DNA from: Gammaproteobacteria bacterium
GTDB taxonomy: Bacteria > Pseudomonadota > Gammaproteobacteria > Eutrophobiales > Eutrophobiaceae
Direction: 5' to 3'
DNA: 64,000 nucleotides
Assembly: GCA_021773235.1 (NCBI GenBank)
Contig: JAJFKL010000030.1
Span: 186,001-250,000 of the forward strand
Shown: piece by piece, positions 33,582-42,302 of the stretch
How positions within the stretch are numbered: the stretch's first letter is position 1
Layout: the number at the start of each line of letters is the position of its first letter
Made by a program: the position numbers and the translations under genes
The notes under the pieces: model-generated
The model's database searches: none
The model's input: the letters and a program-made list of their open reading frames with translations, nothing else
What the model was told of the DNA's origin: nothing

Positions 33582-33992
33582 ATGAAACGCGGTCCTAAAT
33601 CAAAATCAGTCGATCTACATATCGTCGAAGGCACTCATAACGCAACAAGACATGGAAATATTGAAAGATCAGGTAGAAATGTCGAAGGCCTCACGCCGAT
33701 CAGGGATATGCCAGATGATGTTGCAGAAATTTGGAATAGAAATGTTGATTTGATTTGGTGGAATACGAAGCTAGAAAGCAGTTTTTTTGATACTTGGTGC
33801 GACATGGAAGCTGATCTTGTTTTGTTTAAGCAAGGTAAAGTAACTCGCTATACATGGACTCCCGCTATGTTTACTCAGTATAGGGTGTTAGCCGCAGAAC
33901 TAGGGATAGGAACCTCAAACAGGAAAGACGCTTTACAAACATCCAGACCATCATCGACGAGTGAACATTTTGATGATGGCGGCTTCGCTTGA
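33582..33992 (+). CDS. Phage terminase small subunit, P27-like
   Basis: MKRGPKSKSVDLHIVEGTHNATRHG N-terminus and QYRVLAAELGIGTSNRKDAL C-terminus match the P27/Terminase_4 pattern. Confidence 0.75.
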   Translation: MKRGPKSKSVDLHIVEGTHNATRHGNIERSGRNVEGLTPIRDMPDDVAEIWNRNVDLIWWNTKLESSFFDTWCDMEADLVLFKQGKVTRYTWTPAMFTQYRVLAAELGIGTSNRKDALQTSRPSSTSEHFDDGGFA

Positions 33993-33999
33993 GGAATAG

Positions 34000-34383
34000 A
34001 TGATGGCAAAAATAATTCAGTTTCCCGTAGCAAATAAGGAAAAAATAAAATACGAAATGGCCGAGAAGCTATATGGAATTTTGACTGATGAGAAAAAAGA
34101 AGCTTGGGATGAAATTAAAGCCCTTGTTCCACCAAAGCCATTGGAATGGTTCCAAACCGTTGGCGCTGACTGCTTGCTACAGGCAGCAGATCTGCTTGTA
34201 ACCCTAAGGAACGATCCAAAAAAGAAAGGATATAAAACATTAAGACGAATACTTAATTCCATCTTATTTCAATACAAAGTGCCATTGGCAGACCGTAAGA
34301 GGATGGGGCTTGCACCGGGAAGAATTAATCTTGTCGTGATAAGTAAAGCAGAAGTTGATCGATTGAAACAACGAACTAACTAA
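34000..34383 (+). CDS. Hypothetical protein (phage-module associated)
   Basis: 127-aa ORF between terS-like and tail-like genes. Confidence 0.6.
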   Translation: MMAKIIQFPVANKEKIKYEMAEKLYGILTDEKKEAWDEIKALVPPKPLEWFQTVGADCLLQAADLLVTLRNDPKKKGYKTLRRILNSILFQYKVPLADRKRMGLAPGRINLVVISKAEVDRLKQRTN

Positions 34384-34396
34384 ACGAGGAAATACA

Positions 34397-36382
34397 ATGT
34401 CATCAGATTTTGATAGTTTCGATCAGTCCCCTTTAGGCGCATTTATTCAATCACCGCTAGGCGCTAGAGGTTTACAGTCAGAATCTATTCAAACTGGCAC
34501 AGTGTTTGTTGGCTCTACAGCATCACGATCAACATCAATACCGTTTAACGGGCTTAGATTTACTGTAGGTGGAAGCTCTCCGAATTATACAATCGACCCA
34601 ATAGATCAAGCGTTTCCAGATGATACGCCTGTTAGACTAACAATTGATGGCGTGGGGGTATTGCCAGCGCCACTAGCAGAAAGCACAACTTATTATGTTG
34701 TTAATTCGGATGATACAAGTTTAGATTTATCAGCAACGGAAGGCGGAAGCGCAATTGAATTAACCAGCACTGGCACAGCGCCAATGATCATCGGATCAGA
34801 CTTTGCGATAGCCAGCAATCTTAGTGTATTAACTAACGACTCAGCAAAATATGATCCTGTAACTGGCGCATGGTCAGCAGCAGACGGAGGCGGCAATTTT
34901 AACGCAACAATTAGCCAACTAATCGCTATCGGTGGCATTGTCTACGCGAGGGAAGGCGGCAACGTTAGATATTATGATCGCTGGTCAAATGACTGGATAC
35001 TAATGTCACCCGGCTTTACTGTCAGAGATATTATTGATTACAACGGCACATTGTTGGCAGTTGGTGTTTCAGTTGGCGTAGGTAAAATTAAAACATTCAA
35101 CGCGACAACTAATACATGGAGTGCCTTTGTAAGCGTTCCACCAATATCACCCGACACAGACAATTATGATTTTTATGATGCCGCCTATGATTCTGTAAAC
35201 GATGTGTTGTGGATTTGCGGGGAAAGGCCACCCACGACAGCAGTAATTTTTAAATATAAGTCAGGAAACTGGTCAAGAACAACCTACGGAGCATCAATAG
35301 ACAGATTTACTAAGATAGGATTTCTTGGTTCAACTGCTTATGTCATACATAGGCGTGAGAGTGCTTCAAGAAGATGGTTAAGAAAGTGGGACGGGATTGA
35401 CGCGTCTGGCGCACTTCCAGTCATGACAGACGATGCTGCTAATCCCGGTGGGCTTGTATTAAACAATCAATTTGCTTTTGATATATTCAATCTTAATAAT
35501 CGGCTTTTTGTTTGCGGAAGTTTTGACGAATGGCGGGTACGAGAATCTGGTGTAACGACAGATCATGTTGTTGGGAATATTGTAGAAATAACAGGCGATC
35601 TAACATTCAACGGCATTAATGGTGGCCTTGCTAATTCCGTTACAACGATGTCAGAGTCGAACGGTAAATTGATATTATTATCATCACAAACAATGAAGGC
35701 CGCAGGCGGTACTAAACCGGGCGCGTCAGGGTTAGCGCAACTAAACGGATCAGCATTAGGTTTATTTCAATCAAGCTGTGGCGCAGACAGGGTTACTGCT
35801 TTTGTTGATTCGGGCTTAACAGAAACGACAAGCCTAAATTCAAGCATAGCGATAACAGTCCCGGCAGATGGTTCAGCGCACCATGACGACGACACTATAA
35901 CATTTACTGGAACGGCAACAGATGATCTAGATGGTGATATAAGTGCATCAATCGCGTGGAGTTCAGATATAGATGGCTCAATAAGTACGGGCGCATCTGT
36001 TAGCACAAGCGCGCTATCAGTAAACGATCACACCATCACAGCAAGCATCACTAATTCAAGAACATTAACATCAACCGATACTATTGATATATCAGTCGAA
36101 GTATTAACAATAACTTCTGTTTCTCCAACTAGCGGATCAGAATCAGGCGGCACATCTATAACGATAACAGGTAAACAGTTCACAGCTTCAACAACAATTA
36201 CTTTTGATGGTAACTCAGCAACAAGTGTTGTATTCGTTAACTCAACAACGATCACTTGTGTAACTCCAGCAGGGACAGGTACAGTTGATATAGTTGTAAC
36301 GGATGGGGCGGAATCAGACACGCTTACAAACGGATTTACTTATTCGAGTGATGAACCTCCACCACCTCCACCACCGATATAA
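34397..36382 (+). CDS. Phage tail/adhesin-like protein: propeller-like middle, Ig-like and IPT/TIG domain, polyproline C-terminus
   Basis: N-terminal SDFDSFDQSPLGAFIQSPLGARG; repeats with W/Y-rich propeller-like blades; ITSVSPTSGSESGGTSITITGKQF IPT/TIG motif; PPPPPPPI end. Confidence 0.65.
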   Translation: MSSDFDSFDQSPLGAFIQSPLGARGLQSESIQTGTVFVGSTASRSTSIPFNGLRFTVGGSSPNYTIDPIDQAFPDDTPVRLTIDGVGVLPAPLAESTTYYVVNSDDTSLDLSATEGGSAIELTSTGTAPMIIGSDFAIASNLSVLTNDSAKYDPVTGAWSAADGGGNFNATISQLIAIGGIVYAREGGNVRYYDRWSNDWILMSPGFTVRDIIDYNGTLLAVGVSVGVGKIKTFNATTNTWSAFVSVPPISPDTDNYDFYDAAYDSVNDVLWICGERPPTTAVIFKYKSGNWSRTTYGASIDRFTKIGFLGSTAYVIHRRESASRRWLRKWDGIDASGALPVMTDDAANPGGLVLNNQFAFDIFNLNNRLFVCGSFDEWRVRESGVTTDHVVGNIVEITGDLTFNGINGGLANSVTTMSESNGKLILLSSQTMKAAGGTKPGASGLAQLNGSALGLFQSSCGADRVTAFVDSGLTETTSLNSSIAITVPADGSAHHDDDTITFTGTATDDLDGDISASIAWSSDIDGSISTGASVSTSALSVNDHTITASITNSRTLTSTDTIDISVEVLTITSVSPTSGSESGGTSITITGKQFTASTTITFDGNSATSVVFVNSTTITCVTPAGTGTVDIVVTDGAESDTLTNGFTYSSDEPPPPPPPI

Positions 36383-36448
36383 GGGAGCGGGAAATAGACA
36401 TCAGAGCGTTTGCTATACTCCGTAAAGGAAATACAAAAGGAGAGTATT

Positions 36449-36553
36449 ATGGAAATGGTCGCCGGATGGATGATTATTGCAGTGTTCCTGTTTTTTTACA
36501 CTGCTGATGATATTGTGGATAGTACTACCGTTCTTAATAATGGGAACAAATAA
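36449..36553 (+). CDS. Possible 34-aa single-TM micropeptide
   Basis: AAAGGAGAG RBS then ATG; MEMVAGWMIIAVFLFFYTADDIVDSTTVLNNGNK; below the ORF-track length cutoff. Confidence 0.4.
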   Translation: MEMVAGWMIIAVFLFFYTADDIVDSTTVLNNGNK

Positions 36554-36665
36554 ACGACTAGATAGAATTATTAGCCTGCTTACTATTAGCGGAAGTGATC
36601 AAGCTGAAATGTGTAAGAGCTTGTCAAAACTAACTGACGATGTAGATAAATCGCTTACTCAATAG
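36540..36665 (+). CDS. Possible 41-aa helical small protein overlapping the previous ORF
   Basis: MGTNKRLDRIISLLTISGSDQAEMCKSLSKLTDDVDKSLTQ (internal ATG of the track ORF 36477-36665). Confidence 0.35.
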   Translation: MGTNKRLDRIISLLTISGSDQAEMCKSLSKLTDDVDKSLTQ

Positions 36666-36771
36666 GTGAATGAAGAAAGATATTGTACGGGATGAACATA
36701 TCGAGAAACTTGGTTAAATATCAAAACTTATCAGAGTGATATTCTCAGGACATAGTCTGATACTTAACAAG

Positions 36772-37239
36772 TTATTCTATTTTTAATGGGTTTAGTGCTC
36801 CTCCTTTCGTGATTGACACTATAAATGGGCCATTATGGTTATCGGCGTATTTTTTCATTTTGTCGATTGTTTTAACTGCAATATCAGCCATATCTTTTCC
36901 TGATAAGTTACCAGACGTATATCTGAAAACTTTTGCTTTATATTTTTTAATAGCTTGGATCTCAATTTGCCTATGTCGAATACGTTTATCTTTTGTAATT
37001 GCTAAGCGATTATTTCTACCAACATATTCAATCCATTCTTCATCAAGCGCACCACTATGCAATGCATCATGGACAGTTTCGACTTTTGCACCAGCTTTTC
37101 GTAAAGCATCAGGCACAGCATGCTTACCAATTGCTTCATCAATAAAAAAAATGTGCTCTTTGGCTTTTTTAAGCTGCTTTGAGCTCGCAGCGGATCGCTT
37201 CCTCGATCTCTTCCTCTTGACGTTCATAATCTGATGCAA
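36772..37239 (-). CDS. PIN-like (VapC45-like) putative toxin
   Basis: FFIDEAIGKHAVPDALRKAGAKVETVHDAL...WIEYVGRNNRLAITKDKRIRHR: acidic PIN-like active-site pattern; paired with a DUF433 protein. Confidence 0.72.
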   Translation of the reverse strand: MHQIMNVKRKRSRKRSAASSKQLKKAKEHIFFIDEAIGKHAVPDALRKAGAKVETVHDALHSGALDEEWIEYVGRNNRLAITKDKRIRHRQIEIQAIKKYKAKVFRYTSGNLSGKDMADIAVKTIDKMKKYADNHNGPFIVSITKGGALNPLKIE

Positions 37240-37870
37240 GGTCTTTTACTGAATCACCAGCTTTGTAGCGCTCTGCAATTATTTCGGTGGGGATACCTGA
37301 CCCAGCAATAACAGGTCTGCCAAATGCTAATCCTGGCTGGATAACAATAATCTTCGGTGATTCCGCAATTTCCGTATGAGTAAAAGGAAAAAGTTTTTGT
37401 GGGAGCCCTTCTGAGTCCCATTCAATACGTTTAAGCGCAGCATCTAATAGTTCACGCATACCTTGTTGCCCATCTTTACTAATATTTATTAATTGCCCCA
37501 AATGTTCAATGAATAGACTTGACCCGTCTGTTTCGAACTCATGTTTAAGTAAAGGATGTGGCTTTCTAAATGTTTTATGTAAATAATCAATTGCAGAACG
37601 AACCTCTTGCAATTTAACTTTGTATTCTTTTGTTATTGTTCCAAGAATATGAACTTCCACAAGATTATAAAATGAAAGTAAAGTTGGAGTCCCCATTGAA
37701 GCAGGAATTATTACTGGTTGATATGTGTCTTTTCCAGTTACCCAATATCGGATAGTAGATTCAGCAATATTCAAATAATGGGCAACTTCAGGTATTGAAT
37801 AGGCTTGGGAGTCCCTGAAATCAGAAATCTTCTTCTTTGCACTCATACAGAATTTTGAACCCTCAATCAT
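37169..37870 (-). CDS. DUF433/MerR-like HTH antitoxin
   Basis: N-terminal HTH (YSIPEVAHYLNIAESTIRYWVTG) and C-terminal DUF433 pattern (GRPVIAGSGIPTEIIAERYKAGDSVKDLASDYERQEEEIEEAIR). Confidence 0.8.
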   Translation of the reverse strand: MIEGSKFCMSAKKKISDFRDSQAYSIPEVAHYLNIAESTIRYWVTGKDTYQPVIIPASMGTPTLLSFYNLVEVHILGTITKEYKVKLQEVRSAIDYLHKTFRKPHPLLKHEFETDGSSLFIEHLGQLINISKDGQQGMRELLDAALKRIEWDSEGLPQKLFPFTHTEIAESPKIIVIQPGLAFGRPVIAGSGIPTEIIAERYKAGDSVKDLASDYERQEEEIEEAIRCELKAA

Positions 37871-38005
37871 TGTAGGCTGGTAATTATTGTATTTTAGACA
37901 TATTTTCCCCGGAAATGTTAGAGAATTATCCTAGATCAGGAAATTATGTTGTAATATGTAGGTAAATATATATCTAAGTATTTAAAAACATTCCTATTTA
38001 CACAA

Positions 38006-38179
38006 ATGGCAAAGAAAACCACAAAAAAGAACATCTCAGGCCAAGTCCCTGAAGGAGACACACGTCTCGTTGCCAACATCCGCAAAGACATCCATAAGAA
38101 GCTCAAACACGCCGCTGTAGACCAAGAAACCACCATAGGTGACATCTTGGAAGACCTTATTCAAAAACACCTAAAATAA
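38006..38179 (+). CDS. 57-aa ribbon-helix-helix-like DNA-binding protein (absent from ORF track)
   Basis: ATG..TAA: MAKKTTKKNISGQVPEGDTRLVANIRKDIHKKLKHAAVDQETTIGDILEDLIQKHLK, ParG/Arc-like RHH pattern. Confidence 0.7.
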   Translation: MAKKTTKKNISGQVPEGDTRLVANIRKDIHKKLKHAAVDQETTIGDILEDLIQKHLK

Positions 38180-38331
38180 GCTTATATTCACCGTAGTATG
38201 TATACGCATGATCAGTATATTTATTAATATAGGTATATACCTCTTTACATAAGCCAATATGTTTCATATAGTTTCATTGTGTATTACCGTCCATTACGGT
38301 CTATACAGGTGTTTAGTCATACGGAGACAAT

Positions 38332-38715
38332 ATGGAATCAGTAGCACAGATATTACCCATTCTTGAGAACCTGCAAACCTCAATGTCAATGATTGAGGAG
38401 CGAGTTACATCATTCGTTCCCCGTAAGCACATCACAGACACTGTCAAACAACGGCACATCAGCGTAGTAGTAACGCTCGGTTGTAAGTGCCCTTGTTGTG
38501 GTACGACTCAAATAGTGGATGAGCTTGGGAATGTATTGGATGCTGAGTTCGATCATTTTTACAGTCGAGAAAGGCGTGATTATGTTGATACTTGGCTAAT
38601 TTGTCGGGAGTGTCATCTAAACATGAAGGAGAGAAGTGAATATTTGCCTGAGTTTCAGGTGTACCAGAGACGGGCAAAGAATATTGATAATGGTCAGATG
38701 ACGTTTGGTTTTTAA
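38332..38715 (+). CDS. HNH-type nuclease-like protein
   Basis: CPCCG...AEFDHFYSRERRDYVDTWLICRECHLNMKER: zinc CxxC pairs around D-H and N/H residues. Confidence 0.7.
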   Translation: MESVAQILPILENLQTSMSMIEERVTSFVPRKHITDTVKQRHISVVVTLGCKCPCCGTTQIVDELGNVLDAEFDHFYSRERRDYVDTWLICRECHLNMKERSEYLPEFQVYQRRAKNIDNGQMTFGF

Positions 38716-38732
38716 ATGAGGAGGAATATCAA

Positions 38733-38969
38733 ATGAATATTAGCTTGAGTGAAATTGCTGAAAGACTTACAGATGTGAATGTGAAGGTTTGCGCAGCTGG
38801 GGGCCTTAATAAGATGATCCATGATAGTGAAGTACAAAAGGATTTTGAAGGTGGCCATTCTTTAGATGGTTACACAACAGGATGCGCATTTACGGCAATT
38901 GAAGCGACAGTTAGTGATGTTACACATGAACTAGAATTTATTATAAATAAATTGAAAGAAGCTGAATAG
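38733..38969 (+). CDS. Small hypothetical protein
   Basis: 78-aa ORF with GAGGAGG upstream. Confidence 0.55.
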   Translation: MNISLSEIAERLTDVNVKVCAAGGLNKMIHDSEVQKDFEGGHSLDGYTTGCAFTAIEATVSDVTHELEFIINKLKEAE

Positions 38970-38999
38970 AAGTTATCGATAATATTAATTCTGGAGGTA

Positions 39000-39164
39000 A
39001 TGATGACAATTGAAGAACACGATCGTGTAAACGAATTACTTAATGAATGTGAAACCATCAGCGCGTTACTTTGGGACTCAGAAGATACGGGCGCAGAAAC
39101 AGCTCAAAATGCTGGGGTTATGCTTCACAAAAGGATTACGGAGATAAAGGAGGTGATTACATGA
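39000..39164 (+). CDS. 54-aa helical small protein
   Basis: CTGGAGG RBS; MMTIEEHDRVNELLNECETISALLWDSEDTGAETAQNAGVMLHKRITEIKEVIT; stop overlaps next ATG. Confidence 0.5.
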   Translation: MMTIEEHDRVNELLNECETISALLWDSEDTGAETAQNAGVMLHKRITEIKEVIT

Positions 39165-39241
39165 ACGTACCTTGTCTAAAAGAGCTTATATATAAACTTC
39201 ACCAAAATGAATTGATTAAAGCCAGAGGTCGTGAAAGATGA
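39161..39241 (+). CDS. 26-aa micropeptide in ATGA-coupled chain
   Basis: MNVPCLKELIYKLHQNELIKARGRER; AAAGGAGGTG upstream; ATGA junctions at both ends. Confidence 0.4.
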   Translation: MNVPCLKELIYKLHQNELIKARGRER

Positions 39242-39426
39242 AAAATAAGCACATGCTTACTGCTCTAAAAATCAGGATTGCCGCAACTAAAACAATACTT
39301 CGAGAAATACCGGAAAAAGATTGTAGTAAAGTGGCCGGTTTTGCAATGCTAGATGTTGAAGACATGTTAACTGATATGGAAACATTGATTAATTCTGGGT
39401 TAATAAAAAAGGAGGCCAGACCATGA
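39238..39426 (+). CDS. 62-aa helical small protein
   Basis: ATGA overlaps with both neighbours. Confidence 0.5.
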   Translation: MKNKHMLTALKIRIAATKTILREIPEKDCSKVAGFAMLDVEDMLTDMETLINSGLIKKEARP

Positions 39427-39575
39427 GCTTGAGAGACAATATTCATAAGATAGACATACTAATCGATGCGATGGTTACCATGAATGACAAAGGCGATTTA
39501 GACCCAGCAGACGCAAGACATCTGCTAGATATGATGAAGCTCTATTCTAGAGAAGCCATTGAAGCATCAACCTAA
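39423..39575 (+). CDS. 50-aa helical small protein
   Basis: MSLRDNIHKIDILIDAMVTMNDKGDLDPADARHLLDMMKLYSREAIEAST; ATGA overlap with the upstream ORF. Confidence 0.5.
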   Translation: MSLRDNIHKIDILIDAMVTMNDKGDLDPADARHLLDMMKLYSREAIEAST

Positions 39576-39663
39576 GCGATAAGTTACATACAATATGCCG
39601 GCCAGTAATCAAAGGACAAACCCAAGTCCAACCTCATTAAATACATAGTCCACTAACCACACC

Positions 39664-39690
39664 AAGCCCCGTCTTTATGGCGGGGTTTTA
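39664..39690 (+). terminator. Rho-independent terminator after the small-ORF operon
   Basis: AAGCCCCGTCTTTATGGCGGGGTTTT hairpin with T tract. Confidence 0.8.
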
Positions 39691-39706
39691 TTCTCAGAAT
39701 TGTTAT

Positions 39707-39973
39707 TTACCACGCAATAATATTTTTCCATTCAGTTCTTAGTTTTAAATTTTTACAGGGTATTCGCTCCAGATGGTCGCCATTTACACTCGTCCTTTGG
39801 AGAGTTCCTGTAACAAAGCATAGATGTGTTCTTGGATCTACCATATATGCAAACGACTCATTTTTAAATATTTGAGTATATATACCGCTTTGTCTTTTCT
39901 TTACCACTGGCACATCAGCCAGCACAGACAGTGAGATCATTAATAATGAAATATACATAAATAAATTTCTCAT
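39707..39973 (-). CDS. Hypothetical secreted protein
   Basis: Signal peptide MRNLFMYISLLMISLSVLA; two Cys. Confidence 0.55.
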   Translation of the reverse strand: MRNLFMYISLLMISLSVLADVPVVKKRQSGIYTQIFKNESFAYMVDPRTHLCFVTGTLQRTSVNGDHLERIPCKNLKLRTEWKNIIAW

Positions 39974-40029
39974 AATTATAATTTTCCTTAGTTCCTCATA
40001 ACTTTTGATAAAATTAGCAACTTTTATTC

Positions 40030-40569
40030 TTAATTGATTACAATCTTGATTAAGCCTGCTTCCATTAAACTATCTCGGATATGCTGGTCATCGGTATCTG
40101 TCACAACTATATATTTGATACTTGCCTTAGTGAGTGCCGTCTCTTTAGTTTCATCTCTAATTTCATAATTCCCTTGATAATGACCTTCTCCATAATATTC
40201 AATGACAGCAACTGGGTTAAATTGCTTATCGGTAATCAAAAAGTCACTTCTCTTTGAGTTTATAGCTTTATGACCATCTGCATTTTCGCATGTGATAACT
40301 TCACCAAGGCTAGCTTGAGGGTTAATGCAATAATCGTTCTTTAATAGTTTTACCAATGTCCAGTAGATAGACTTTTCATGGCTGTTTAAAAGTTTTCTTT
40401 TACTGTATTGAAAAGCTTGGGCACTAACTAGTAATTGTTCATCACGGTAGAGTTGATTCTTTTCGTAAGAAGAGTTTTTTATATATCTCTTATAATTATT
40501 TTTCTTACTCCCAGCACTAAGTGATCCAATTATAAAGATAATAATTACAAGTAAGATCAAAAATTCCAT
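40030..40569 (-). CDS. DUF2726 domain protein with N-terminal TM
   Basis: LLVSAQAFQYSKRKLLNSHEKSIYWTLVKLL...KRSDFLITDKQFNPVAVIEYYGEGHY pattern of DUF2726 (nuclease-like fold). Confidence 0.75.
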   Translation of the reverse strand: MEFLILLVIIIFIIGSLSAGSKKNNYKRYIKNSSYEKNQLYRDEQLLVSAQAFQYSKRKLLNSHEKSIYWTLVKLLKNDYCINPQASLGEVITCENADGHKAINSKRSDFLITDKQFNPVAVIEYYGEGHYQGNYEIRDETKETALTKASIKYIVVTDTDDQHIRDSLMEAGLIKIVIN

Positions 40570-40658
40570 GTGATTTTCACCAGTTTTTTAAGTTTGCTTT
40601 GAGTTACTTAAATTGTAGCTTTGCTATCAGCTAGAAGCGACCAGAATGCTAAATCTTT

Positions 40659-41153
40659 TTAGGCAGCTTTCAATATTGCAGCAAGAATCGCTAGATAACC
40701 CAACACAACGGGAAATATATAATTGAAAAATAGCCATAAGTAATATCTTGAATCGGATAATAAAACCTCTCGGTCAAAATAATACCAATTATACTCTGAT
40801 GTTATTTGTACAGTTTTGGACGTTAGCTCTTTCCAGCTCTGTTTTGATTCTCTGAAACTAGGATACGCATAAATAACGAAAGCAATAAAAAAGTAAATGC
40901 AGGTGAGCAGTAAAATTGTAAAAAGCATATTTACGCTTAACCCTGGAAGTTCAAATAGAGATAAATTGAAACTTGCTGGTTTTACGTCACCGAAATATGA
41001 AATAAGTGTGATACTCGATGTAGCCAACAAATTGCGTCTCTCAAGGCGAACAAAATTGTCGTAAGATTCACCAATAATTGAATCTAGGCCGTCTGCCTCT
41101 TCAGAATTGTACCTTGTGGTTATTGTTCGTTTTTTCATAAGATACTTAACCAT
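40659..41153 (-). CDS. Hypothetical multi-TM membrane protein
   Basis: 164-aa ORF with several hydrophobic segments; cassette-like array. Confidence 0.55.
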   Translation of the reverse strand: MVKYLMKKRTITTRYNSEEADGLDSIIGESYDNFVRLERRNLLATSSITLISYFGDVKPASFNLSLFELPGLSVNMLFTILLLTCIYFFIAFVIYAYPSFRESKQSWKELTSKTVQITSEYNWYYFDREVLLSDSRYYLWLFFNYIFPVVLGYLAILAAILKAA

Positions 41154-41209
41154 GTCCGCTTTGAGTCGCTCTAATTATTATTCTCATATCGGCCAGAAGC
41201 GGAAGTCAC

Positions 41210-41506
41210 CTACTCAACTCCGCTACGTTTAGAGATTATTAGTTTTGTGGTTTTATAATCTAAGAAATAAAACCCTATAACAAACAGGATCGTAAGAATT
41301 AAAGCCAAAAAGAAATTTACAAATACAAAAGGCAGTATAAGCAATAAAGGTAATACTCCACTACCAAGTATATTCATCACCCAAAACTGACCATTAAGAT
41401 TCCTATTAAGTTTAGATTTGCATTGGCCACATGAAATATCCGTCCATCTCGTTATTTTTATAAGCGAAATCGCAGGTATTTTAGAATCGCATTTCGGACA
41501 TTTCAT
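41210..41506 (-). CDS. Zinc-ribbon plus TM hypothetical protein
   Basis: MKCPKCDSKIPA...SCGQCKSKL then two TM segments. Confidence 0.6.
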   Translation of the reverse strand: MKCPKCDSKIPAISLIKITRWTDISCGQCKSKLNRNLNGQFWVMNILGSGVLPLLLILPFVFVNFFLALILTILFVIGFYFLDYKTTKLIISKRSGVE

Positions 41507-41591
41507 ATCTAAATTATCCTTTTATTTTTACATCCGCTTTGGATAGATTTTATCCTAGCTCTGAGTTCGGCCAGAAGCGGACGTAATATTT

Positions 41592-41912
41592 TCATTGCTC
41601 ATAAAGATGAAAACTTAATATTTCTCTTCGCGTGATAGGAGTATCAATTCCTTTAACATTTAGGTTATATGTCATTGATGTATTCAATTGACTATAAATT
41701 TCTTTAGATGTAATAAATAAGCCTTTGTCAGTACCTATTAGATGCTCTGTCCCGTTGATCGGAGACTTAATAGCATGTGCATGCTGAGTTTTCTTATTTT
41801 CAATTGTTAAAAATACTGTTTCTTTAGATAATTCAATTACAGTAATTAGTGAAGCCACTATAAAAACAATGGATATAACCCCAATCACTAAAATATTTCT
41901 AATATTTAACAT
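41592..41912 (-). CDS. Hypothetical single-TM protein
   Basis: 106-aa ORF, N-terminal TM. Confidence 0.5.
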   Translation of the reverse strand: MLNIRNILVIGVISIVFIVASLITVIELSKETVFLTIENKKTQHAHAIKSPINGTEHLIGTDKGLFITSKEIYSQLNTSMTYNLNVKGIDTPITRREILSFHLYEQ

Positions 41913-41966
41913 TCCTTAATACTTTTTTATAGCTCTAAAATCGGCCGAAAGCGGACACATTATAAT

Positions 41967-42302
41967 TTAATCAGTAATAAAATATGCTTTAAATTGAATA
42001 CCTAGAAAAATCAAAAGCGAAATAATAGAAATGAAAAATAACGGTTTATTCAGTAAAGGTATTTCTGATACGCCTCTCTTTTTTCGAGGTAGGCTAAAAC
42101 ATATAAATGAAGCAACAAATCCGAACCCAAGTTGATATGGCGCATAACCATAAAAATACCATGAAAGAATTGCTAGAGTTAAAAATGTAATAAATAGAAC
42201 ATAGCCAATCTTTCTAACGAATATCTCTTTACTTTTTCTAGATATAACAGTTGCTTCTTCAAGAACTGAATCGGCTTCTGAAATGGCTTTCTCTTTATTC
42301 AT
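41967..42302 (-). CDS. Hypothetical multi-TM protein
   Basis: 111-aa ORF with three hydrophobic segments. Confidence 0.5.
   Translation of the reverse strand: MNKEKAISEADSVLEEATVISRKSKEIFVRKIGYVLFITFLTLAILSWYFYGYAPYQLGFGFVASFICFSLPRKKRGVSEIPLLNKPLFFISIISLLIFLGIQFKAYFITD

Noticed and set aside
33344-33598. 84-aa ORF with a strong GAGGAGG upstream
   Set aside because: Sequence (MFSYVVTTPPVVVRALLAQSLL...) mostly translates the iteron repeats and G-runs; no recognisable domain, more likely regulatory DNA
37936-38145. Minus-strand 69-aa ORF in the track
   Set aside because: Antisense to the better-supported plus-strand RHH ORF at 38006-38179
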